A DNA stretch of 5,168 nt from an uncultured Oscillospiraceae bacterium (GTDB taxonomy: Bacteria; Bacillota; Clostridia; Oscillospirales; Ruminococcaceae): the NCBI GenBank assembly GCA_905212515.1, contig CAJMEU010000175.1, positions 1 to 5,168 of the forward strand, given 5' to 3'. The notes below the pieces were generated by a model, which was not told the DNA's origin, made no database searches, and was given only the letters and a program-made list of their open reading frames with translations. The first letter of the stretch is position 1. Each line of letters opens with the position of its first letter. This document shows, piece after piece, positions 1 through 5,168 of this stretch. The translations under genes and the position numbers were made by a program.

Positions 1-20
1 GTGGGCCAAGGATGGCCCAC
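1..20 (-). terminator. Candidate terminator hairpin after the MATE gene
   Basis: GTGGGCCA (1-8) and TGGCCCAC (13-20) are perfect reverse complements around a 4-base loop. The hairpin lies 31 bases beyond the MATE stop codon, in the position expected for the end of the leftward operon. On the minus strand, any T-run that would make it a Rho-independent terminator would fall before base 1, outside the window. A short T-run (minus strand, about 28-33) precedes the stem instead of following it. The stem is certain; the terminator role is inferred from position. Confidence 0.4.
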
Positions 21-51
21 ATGGCCTAAAAAATAGCCTTACGGCAATTTT

Positions 52-1425
52 TTATCCATCTTTTTCCTGCAGGAGCCTGCGCACGGTGAGCAGCATGGTG
101 CAGTAGCAGGCCGCGCCGCCGATGAAGTTGGAGATGGGCTCGGCCAAAAACACGCCTTTCACCCCCAGGCCCGCCACGCGGGGCAACAGCAGCGTGAGCG
201 GCACCACGATCACGATCTTGCGCAGCAGTGAAAAGAAGATCGCCTGTTTGGACTGGCCCAGCCCCACGAAGACGGACTGGCCCGCGCTTTGGAAGGCCAT
301 CATGAACAGGCCGAAAAAATACAGGTGCAGGGCTGGCACGCCCTTGGCGATGAGCTGCGCGTCCGAGGTGAAAACGCCCATCAGAGGGCCCGGGAATAAA
401 AACAGCAGCAGCCACGCCAGCGCCATGTACACCACCGATGTGACGGTGACGAACACGATGCCTTTCTTCACCCGCCCGTACTGCCGCGCGCCATAATTGT
501 ACCCCAGCACGGGCTGGGCGGCGTTGGTCAGCCCCTGCATGGGCAGGCCCGCCATCTCCCGCACCGAAGTCAAAACCGTCATCACACCCACATAGAGATC
601 GCCGCCGGCGCCCTTCAGGGTGGCGTTGCAGGCGATCTGCACCGCGCCGTTGGAGGCGGACATGATAAAGCCAGCCGTGCCCAGGCTCGTGATCTCGCGC
701 AGCAGGCCCCGGTCAAGCTTCATAGAGGCCGGGGTGAGCTTCAGCAGGGGGTGTTTCCCCGTCAGGAAAGACAGCACCCAGGCGGCGGAAAGCAGCTGTG
801 AAACGACGGTGGCCAGCGCCGCGCCCGCCACACCCATGCCCAGCACAAAAATGAACACCGGGTCCAGCGCGATGTTGACGGCCGCCCCCAGCAGGATGGT
901 GACCATGCCCGTTTTGGCAAACCCCTGCGCGTTGATGAACCCGTTCAGGCCCGTGCCCACCATGGTGAAGGGCGTGCCCAGCAGGTAGATCAGCAAGTAC
1001 TGCCGGGCGTAAGGGTAGCTGGCGTCGCCGGCGCCGAACTGTTACTGCAGGGGCTTCAACCACACATAGCACCGCCCAATCCGCGCCAGGCTGCTGGCAC
1101 ACTGCTGGGCAACGGTGTTCCCAATGTTCGTTTGGGCGCGGCCGGCCTCTTGCCGGCCACGGGCGATGGCGAACAGCGGCGCGCCGCCCATGCCGAACAG
1201 GCTGGTGAAGGCCATGACGAGGGTGATGATGGGGAATGTCAGCCCCAGGCCCGTCAAGGCCAGGTAAGAGCCCCCCGGCAGATGGCCGATGTAAATGCGG
1301 TCCACGATATTATACAGCATCTGCACCATCTGGGCCACCGCCATTGGGATGGCCAGGGACACGATGTGCCTGTAAACACTGCCCGTGGAAAAATCGCTTT
1401 TATTTCCCCCCTGTACCTCTTGCAT
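52..1425 (-). pseudogene. MATE-family multidrug/cation antiporter (MepA-like), interrupted by an in-frame stop
   Basis: This would be an inner-membrane antiporter exporting drugs or other organic compounds against Na+ or H+. The frame gives 457 codons, normal for MATE proteins (about 450 aa). The ATG at 1425-1423 is chosen because AGGAG (1438-1434) lies 8 bases upstream. Family signatures include VAQMVQMLYNIVDRIYIGHL near the N-terminus, FGMGGAPLFAIARG, FGAGDASYPYA just after the break, LNGFINAQGF (about 160-169), and GLTNAAQPVLGYNYGA in the second half. Codon 128 is TAA (1042-1044). Both halves are in the same frame, and the distance between conserved GNT and FGA matches the family, so the stop is a substitution, not an indel. 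Around it, membrane positions 107, 108, 115, 118, 127 and 129 are Gln or Arg where relatives usually have Leu. As read, the product is a 127-residue fragment plus a 314-codon open remainder without a convincing start. It is the second gene of the DUF1848 operon. The family is certain; natural inactivation versus sequence error is open. Confidence 0.88.
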
Positions 1426-1475
1426 GGGCGCTTCTCCTCTCTGGCGGCAGGGCCGCTTGCTGTTTTCCCGCCCCG

Positions 1476-2411
1476 TCAATCAAACCGCAGCTGGGTTTGG
1501 CGGCAGCTGTGCATGGGGCGCGGGGACACCACGTCCCCGGGGCCCAGCGCGCCCGCCAGCAGGGGCGCAGCCGGGTCGCGCCGGGCAAAGGCCAAGGCCG
1601 CCGCGGCGCCCGGCCGGGCGGCATAACAGTAGAGGCAGCCGCCCGGGCAGGTGCCGTAGATGCCGAGGTCCACACTGGGCGCGCAGCCGCAGGCCGGGCG
1701 CTGGTTCTTCTCCCGGCCCAGGGCCAGCGGGCAGCCCAGCAGTTCCTCAAACAAGGCGCCGTCCACACAATGGGCGTGGCCGATGCCGTACCGGCTCAGG
1801 TCCAGGGACTCGGCACAAGTGAAAAGGCGCAGGCCGTAGTGCCGGGCGACCTGTGCCAGGCCCGCCGCCAGCGCCTCCTGCCGCTGGGGCGGGAACGGGC
1901 GCAGGCCCAAGCCGGCCATGTTCTTTTCCGTGCCACGGTAAAGATCCAGAAAGCTGATGATGCAGCAGTCCGCGGCCCCATACAGCTGTTTTGCCAGTTG
2001 TTCAAAAGCGCGCAGATGGAAATCCGGCGTGTACCGCGCGCTTAAAAAAATAGGGTCGTACCGCCAGATCACCCGCCGCGGGCCCAGCCTTTCCGCCAGC
2101 TGCCGGAACGCGGGCACGATCACCCGCCGCTTATCGGGGAGGGCGGGCTCCACCTCGGGGCCGTAGGCGGTGACGGTGAATTGGAAGTAATAGGCGTAGC
2201 CGTCCAGCAGGGGCAGCCTTTCCAGCATGGGCGCCGCATTCTTTGTCCAGAACACGATGCCGTCCACCACGTCGGGCCCCAGGGCGACGCGGCTGACCCG
2301 GCGGGGCGCCCTGGGGTTGGGCACCAGGGCAAAGCCCGCCTGTAAGCGCCGGAAGAACCAATCGCTGTAATAGGCGGGGATGTCGGTGCGCCGGCTGACG
2401 CTCAACAGCAT
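1476..2411 (-). CDS. DUF1848 family protein with a Cys-rich, Fe-S-like C-terminal motif
   Basis: This 311-residue soluble protein matches the DUF1848 family, whose biochemical function is unknown to me. Recognisable family blocks are the N-terminal LLSVSRRTDIPAYYSDWFF (residues 2-20), VVDGIVFWTKN (48-58), YYFQFTVTAYG (74-84), VIWRYDPIF (114-122) and the C-terminal cysteine cluster C241-x-C243, then C255-xxx-C259-xx-C262 within TCPGGCLYCYA. The CxxxCxxC spacing resembles radical-SAM cluster motifs, and the family is often discussed near spore photoproduct lyase-like proteins. Fe-S binding is inferred, not shown. The ATG at 2411-2409 follows GGGGAGGG (2426-2419) with a 7-base gap, which fixes the start. 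No signal peptide or membrane segment is visible. It is the first gene of the leftward operon, with the promoter at 2444-2472, and the MATE start lies 50 bases past its TGA. Length and motifs look complete. Confidence 0.9.
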   Translation of the reverse strand: MLLSVSRRTDIPAYYSDWFFRRLQAGFALVPNPRAPRRVSRVALGPDVVDGIVFWTKNAAPMLERLPLLDGYAYYFQFTVTAYGPEVEPALPDKRRVIVPAFRQLAERLGPRRVIWRYDPIFLSARYTPDFHLRAFEQLAKQLYGAADCCIISFLDLYRGTEKNMAGLGLRPFPPQRQEALAAGLAQVARHYGLRLFTCAESLDLSRYGIGHAHCVDGALFEELLGCPLALGREKNQRPACGCAPSVDLGIYGTCPGGCLYCYAARPGAAAALAFARRDPAAPLLAGALGPGDVVSPRPMHSCRQTQLRFD

Positions 2412-2443
2412 GGCCTTTCCCTCCCCTGTTTGCTTTGTCCTCT

Positions 2444-2472
2444 ATGATAGCACCCCGGCGGGGCAAAAGCAA
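2444..2472 (-). promoter_or_regulatory. Sigma-A-like promoter for the DUF1848-MATE operon
   Basis: On the minus strand, TTGCTT (2472-2467) and TATCAT (2449-2444) are separated by exactly 17 bases, close to the TTGACA/TATAAT consensus. Transcription would begin near 2437, giving a leader of about 26 bases that contains the GGGGAGGG ribosome binding site. The spacer holds a short CCCC-GCC-GGGG inverted repeat, a possible operator, but too short to claim. Confidence 0.6.
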
Positions 2473-2754
2473 CAAACCCCTGTGCGCGTGCCGCGCCAAA
2501 GGATGCGTCCCGCGATGGTTTTGGCCCTCTGCCCCGCGCATCGCCGCGCTGCTTTCGGCACGGCGCCCCACCCGGCCCACGGCCACAGGGGCCGCGTCAA
2601 ATGCACTGTTCCCGCATTTTTCGTAATCTTCCCGTCATATACATCCTCCGGGCCTGTCCGCACTTTCCCCCTCTCTCTGGTGCATCGGGCGCTTTTCCAA
2701 GGGGGGCGCTTGTTCGTTTAAGCACAGTATTTCTCCCCTGCTGCGCTAGTTCCA

Positions 2755-2774
2755 ACATTATTTTACATTATTTT
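2755..2774 (+). repeat. Perfect 10-bp tandem repeat upstream of the kinase promoter
   Basis: ACATTATTTT occurs twice in direct tandem (2755-2764 and 2765-2774), ending where the -35 box begins. The AT-rich block contrasts with the GC-rich surroundings. The one-helical-turn period and position fit either an RNA polymerase UP element or a regulator site; AraC-type regulators commonly bind direct repeats. The repeat is seen; its role is inferred. Confidence 0.6.
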
Positions 2775-2802
2775 TGCTCTTTCGACAAAATTATAGTAAA
2801 AT
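2774..2802 (+). promoter_or_regulatory. Sigma-A-like promoter for the kinase-regulator operon
   Basis: TTGCTC (2774-2779) and TAAAAT (2797-2802) are spaced by 17 bases. Initiation would fall near 2809, leaving a leader of roughly 25 bases to the TTG start. An overlapping TATAGT (2792-2797) could serve as an alternative -10 box but has no well-spaced -35 partner. This is the best promoter in the AT-rich end of the intergenic region. Confidence 0.6.
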
Positions 2803-2821
2803 AGGACCAAACACCGTGCAT

Positions 2822-2829
2822 GGAGGTGA
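2822..2829 (+). promoter_or_regulatory. Ribosome binding site fixing the TTG start of the kinase
   Basis: GGAGGTGA is a near-perfect complement to the 16S rRNA 3' end. Its GGAGG core is 7 bases before the TTG at 2834. The nearby ATG (2820-2822) and GTG (2827-2829) are out of frame, so the TTG is the only well-placed start. The further in-frame TTG at 2774 overlaps the promoter and has no such site. Confidence 0.8.
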
Positions 2830-2833
2830 GCAT

Positions 2834-4582
2834 TTGAAGGCCAATACCCCGCCGTACAAAAACCACTTTTACAAAAAAGTCCTCGTCCTTTTGTTTTTCG
2901 GCATCTTTTTGCTGATGCTGCTGGTGTCCTTCGCCACGTTCTACATCTATTTCCGCTATTATGTCAACACCCTGGCGGATTACGCGCTGCAGAATTCCGC
3001 CTTCGTGCGCGCCAACCTGGACACCCAGTTGCAGGACGCTTCCCTGGTGACGGACGACATGTACTTAGACGCCGACATCCAGCGCATTCTGGCCCAACCC
3101 TCAAAAGAGAACCAAGCGCTGTTCCAGAAGCATTACTATCAGCAAAAATTTTCCAACCCCTATTTTGTCTGCCAGATCGACTTGTTCGATTTCCACCGCA
3201 ACCGTTATGTGTATTACAATTCCGCGGCGCTGGCCCACAGTTTTCTGTCCGCGCCCGAGGCCTTTGCCTGGGAGTGGCTGTCCCGCGTGAAGGACGCCGG
3301 CGGACGGATGCTGTGGGTGGACGGGCGGGAGATCGCGCCGGCGGCCTCCCACTTGCTGTTCGCCATGCGCCTTGTCAAAAACGTCAATTCCAACCAGCCG
3401 GTGGGCGTGGCCGTGATCAGCATTCTCAAGCGCAGCGTGTCCGATAAGCTGAGCAATTACGCCTCCGCCAACACGCAGATCTATCTGGCCGACGGCAAGG
3501 GGCGCATCATCCTGGCCCAGGACGCCGCCCAGACGCCGGACGGCGAGCCCGTGCAGCTGCTGGACATGTCCTTAGTGACGGGGGAGGAAGGCTACTACAC
3601 CTCTTTTTCCGACAGCGTTGTCACCGTGTATTCCTTCGACCCGCACACCCAGTGGTACATGGTGCAGGTGACGCAGATGCCCACCTTCTTTCTGTTCCTG
3701 CGGCAGCTGATCGGCTCCATGCCCTTTATTTTCATCATCGTATTGGCGCTGGCGGCCTCGTTCTCCTACTTTCTGTACCGGGCGCTGTCGCGGCCCATCC
3801 TCACGCTGGTGCAGTGCATGCGCAGCCTGGAGACGCTGGACTTCACCCCGCCCGACCTGGACACCCGGCGCACGGACGAGATCGGCTATTTAAACCGGGG
3901 CTATCTGCTGATGCTGGACGAGCTGCACCGCCTGTTCCAGAACCTGTTGCAGGAGCAGACCGCCAAAAAGAACGCCGAACTGGAGGCCCTGCGGGCGCAG
4001 ATCAATCCCCATTTCCTCTACAACACCCTCACCGTGGTGCGCTTCCTCATCGACATGAAGCAGAACCAGAGTGCCAGCGAGGTGCTGATCAGCCTGATCA
4101 AGCTGCTGAAGATCAACCTGGACCCCAAGCGCGAGATGCTGACGGTGGAGGAGGAGCTGGAGTATCTGAAAAACTATCTGCTGATCCAGCAGTGCCGCTA
4201 CGACAATTTTGCCGTCACCTACGACGTGGACCCGGCGGCGCTGTCCTGCCGGCTGCCGCGCCTGATGATCCAGCCGCTGGTGGAGAACAGCCTGTTCCAC
4301 GGCCTGAAAAACGGCAGCCTCCACGGCTGCATCCACATCTCCATCCGGCGCGGCGAACGCACGCTGGCCGTGTGCGTACAGGACGACGGCTGCGGTTTTC
4401 CCCAGGATTTTGATTTTTCCGTCCCGGGCACCAACGCCCAGCGCGACAGCGCCAGCATCGGGCTGCACAACGTGAACGACCGGCTGCGTCTGCGCTACGG
4501 CCCCAAGGCGGCGCTGCGCATCGACAGCGCACAGGGCCTGGGCGCGCGTGTTTCCTTTGAGATCCCATTGGAGGAGGAGTGA
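2834..4582 (+). CDS. Membrane sensor histidine kinase, YesM/LytS class
   Basis: This 582-residue kinase would autophosphorylate on histidine in response to an extracytoplasmic signal and pass the phosphate to the regulator encoded next. A short basic N-terminus leads into membrane segment 1 (about 16-40). An extracytoplasmic sensor region of about 240 residues follows (about 41-282), probably Cache-like by size and layout. Membrane segment 2 is at about 290-316, and a HAMP-like linker and coiled coil run from about 317 to 388. The phospho-acceptor block QINPHFLYNTL (389-399) carries His393, as in the His_kinase family PF06580. The ATPase domain has the N-box PLVENSLFHG (Glu484, Asn485), the G1 box DDGCGF (517-522, with Asp at the second position where DNG is also common) and the G2-like SIGLHNVNDRL (541-551). 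All catalytic motifs look intact. The start is TTG, supported by its ribosome binding site. The stop is 4 bases before the regulator ATG, so the two are co-translated. In clostridia such pairs usually control sugar or peptide uptake; the ligand cannot be told from the sequence. Confidence 0.93.
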   Translation: MKANTPPYKNHFYKKVLVLLFFGIFLLMLLVSFATFYIYFRYYVNTLADYALQNSAFVRANLDTQLQDASLVTDDMYLDADIQRILAQPSKENQALFQKHYYQQKFSNPYFVCQIDLFDFHRNRYVYYNSAALAHSFLSAPEAFAWEWLSRVKDAGGRMLWVDGREIAPAASHLLFAMRLVKNVNSNQPVGVAVISILKRSVSDKLSNYASANTQIYLADGKGRIILAQDAAQTPDGEPVQLLDMSLVTGEEGYYTSFSDSVVTVYSFDPHTQWYMVQVTQMPTFFLFLRQLIGSMPFIFIIVLALAASFSYFLYRALSRPILTLVQCMRSLETLDFTPPDLDTRRTDEIGYLNRGYLLMLDELHRLFQNLLQEQTAKKNAELEALRAQINPHFLYNTLTVVRFLIDMKQNQSASEVLISLIKLLKINLDPKREMLTVEEELEYLKNYLLIQQCRYDNFAVTYDVDPAALSCRLPRLMIQPLVENSLFHGLKNGSLHGCIHISIRRGERTLAVCVQDDGCGFPQDFDFSVPGTNAQRDSASIGLHNVNDRLRLRYGPKAALRIDSAQGLGARVSFEIPLEEE

Positions 4583-4586
4583 CGAT

Positions 4587-5096
4587 ATGCTGCGAATTTT
4601 GATCGTGGACGACGATGTGATTGTGCGCAAATGGCTGCGCCTGGTGTTTCTGCCTTTTGACGGAGAGTTCTCCGTGGTGGCAGCCGTGGCGGGGGGCCGC
4701 GAGGCGCTGGAGATCTGCCAGGCGCAGCAAGTGGACGTGGTGATCACGGATATGATTATGCCGGACATGGACGGCATGGCTTTTATCCAGGCGCTGCGCG
4801 CGTTCGACCTGCGCGCGCAGGTGGTGATCCTGTCCAATTACGCGGATTTTTCCCTGGCGCAGAAGGGCATGTCCTTTGGGGCGGCGGAATATCTGTTGAA
4901 GGGCGAGATCACAGAGGAGGAATTGCTGGCGGTGACGCGGCGCGTGGGGCGTAAGCTGCTGGCCGGCGCGGCCGACCGGGACCCGCTGTTTTTGGGCCTG
5001 ACGCCTTTGCAGACGGGGCAGCTGCTCAGCGGCTGCGCGCCCGAGGCCGCGGCCATGTTCTACGCCGCTCTGGCCGCCGCGGGGGGGAGGGTGTAG
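4587..5096 (+). CDS. Response regulator, YesN-like receiver domain, ends early without DNA-binding domain
   Basis: This is the partner of the upstream kinase; it receives phosphate on Asp55. The receiver domain fills residues 1 to about 122: acidic pocket Asp8-Asp10, Asp55 in VVITDMIMPDMDG, the switch Ser83 in ILSNYADF, and Lys105 in YLLKGEITEEEL. The latter two blocks are typical of YesN-type regulators. The ATG at 4587 follows GGAGGAG (4573-4579) with a 7-base gap. A tail of about 45 residues follows the receiver, then TAG at 5094-5096. YesN relatives are usually 350-540 aa and end in an AraC-type helix-turn-helix; none is encoded here. The frame closes two codons after a run of seven G (5081-5087), and all three forward frames meet stops by 5125. 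This may be a truncated or frameshifted gene, an assembly error, or a genuine receiver-only protein. The receiver call is certain; its completeness is doubtful. Confidence 0.88.
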   Translation: MLRILIVDDDVIVRKWLRLVFLPFDGEFSVVAAVAGGREALEICQAQQVDVVITDMIMPDMDGMAFIQALRAFDLRAQVVILSNYADFSLAQKGMSFGAAEYLLKGEITEEELLAVTRRVGRKLLAGAADRDPLFLGLTPLQTGQLLSGCAPEAAAMFYAALAAAGGRV

Positions 5097-5168
5097 TTGT
5101 TAGTGTGAAGCCCCGAAGCCCCTGATGGCCGGGAACCGCCCCCTCCCACGGCCCGCGGCGCCCCAATG
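5097..5168 (+). other. Tail after the regulator stop, possibly remnant of its C-terminal coding region
   Basis: Reading on in the regulator frame gives Leu-Leu-Val, a second stop (TGA, 5106-5108), then 20 open codons to the window edge. The frame one base later is open from 5104 to the end and has the higher G/C share at third positions, as in the genes here. An ATG at 5125 in that frame has no ribosome binding site. GGGAGGG (5085-5091) can pair with CCCTCCC (5141-5147), but the 49-base loop and absent T-run argue against a terminator. Confidence 0.4.
5107..5122 (+). repeat. 8-bp tandem duplication
   Basis: GAAGCCCC occurs twice with no gap (5107-5114 and 5115-5122). An 8-base duplication would shift a reading frame. 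It lies 11 bases after the regulator's stop codon, so it is a candidate lesion in a longer ancestral gene. Confidence 0.6.

Larger units (their letters stand above)
2412..2833. other. Divergent intergenic region without a supportable gene
   Basis: Between the two divergent starts I find only regulatory signals: a leftward promoter (2444-2472), and a tandem repeat, promoter and ribosome binding site for the kinase (2755-2829). The middle, about 2480-2740, is GC-rich. Its open frames lack a ribosome binding site, a recognisable domain or protein-like composition. I see no tRNA, riboswitch or clear terminator there. The last 80 bases become strongly AT-rich. Confidence 0.7.

Noticed and set aside
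1039..1107. Stop-codon recoding or an alternative genetic code, given in-frame TAA in MATE and TAG/TGA after the regulator
   Set aside because: TAA and TGA also serve as ordinary terminators in this window (MATE end; DUF1848 and kinase ends), and no recoding structure is visible.
1091..1108. Repeated CTGCTGG (1091-1097 and 1102-1108) as a possible duplication or recombination site
   Set aside because: Too short and too common in GC-rich coding sequence; the codon spacing of the gene is undisturbed.
1039..1140. Frameshift or insertion as the cause of the MATE interruption
   Set aside because: Both halves are in the same frame with family-normal spacing, and neither alternative frame restores a hydrophobic helix.
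2380..2721. Open frame on the plus strand across the intergenic region (113 codons), with smaller overlapping ones at 2435-2626 and 2601-2804
   Set aside because: No ribosome binding site, no recognisable domain, unprotein-like composition, and overlap with the DUF1848 start, its promoter or the kinase promoter.
3652..4413. Long alternative-frame open reading frame inside the kinase gene, and similar long minus-strand frames opposite it
   Set aside because: These are GC-rich shadow frames of the kinase and regulator, with repetitive low-quality composition and no domain.
5125..5168. Start of a new gene at ATG 5125
   Set aside because: No ribosome binding site upstream and only 14 codons visible, of proline-rich, unrecognised sequence.

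Overview
The window looks like a GC-rich Clostridia-type Firmicute, probably a gut Oscillospiraceae/Ruminococcaceae relative. The basis is the combination of a YesM/YesN-type two-component pair, a DUF1848 protein, a MepA-like MATE transporter, strong GGAGG-type ribosome binding sites and high GC at third codon positions. The lineage is inferred from gene content and style only.

Layout: two transcription units diverge from a roughly 420-base intergenic region (2412-2833). The leftward unit (minus strand) has a good sigma-A-like promoter at 2444-2472. It carries a DUF1848 Fe-S-type protein (1476-2411) and, 50 bases downstream, a MATE-family multidrug/cation antiporter (52-1425). The MATE reading frame is interrupted by an in-frame TAA at 1042-1044. 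The stop lies in a segment of about 70 bases where several expected membrane leucines are Gln or Arg, while the rest of the gene looks intact. A perfect 8-bp hairpin sits at 1-20, just past the end of the MATE gene.

The rightward unit (plus strand) starts from a promoter at 2774-2802, preceded by a perfect 10-bp tandem repeat (2755-2774). It encodes a membrane sensor histidine kinase of the YesM/LytS class (2834-4582, TTG start with a strong ribosome binding site). Four bases after it comes a response regulator (4587-5096). The regulator has an intact receiver domain, but its frame closes at 169 aa, just after a run of seven G, so no DNA-binding domain of the usual YesN/AraC type is encoded in that frame. 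The last 72 bases contain an 8-bp tandem duplication and no supportable gene start.

Functionally, the right half would sense an extracytoplasmic signal and phosphorylate the receiver, in clostridia most often to control a neighbouring sugar or peptide uptake operon, which would lie outside this window. The left half is a small operon of unknown purpose whose transporter is probably inactive as read here. No novel defence, mobile or RNA system is evident. The most unusual signals are the clustered substitutions in MATE and the truncated regulator. Either could be real decay or an assembly or sequencing artefact.
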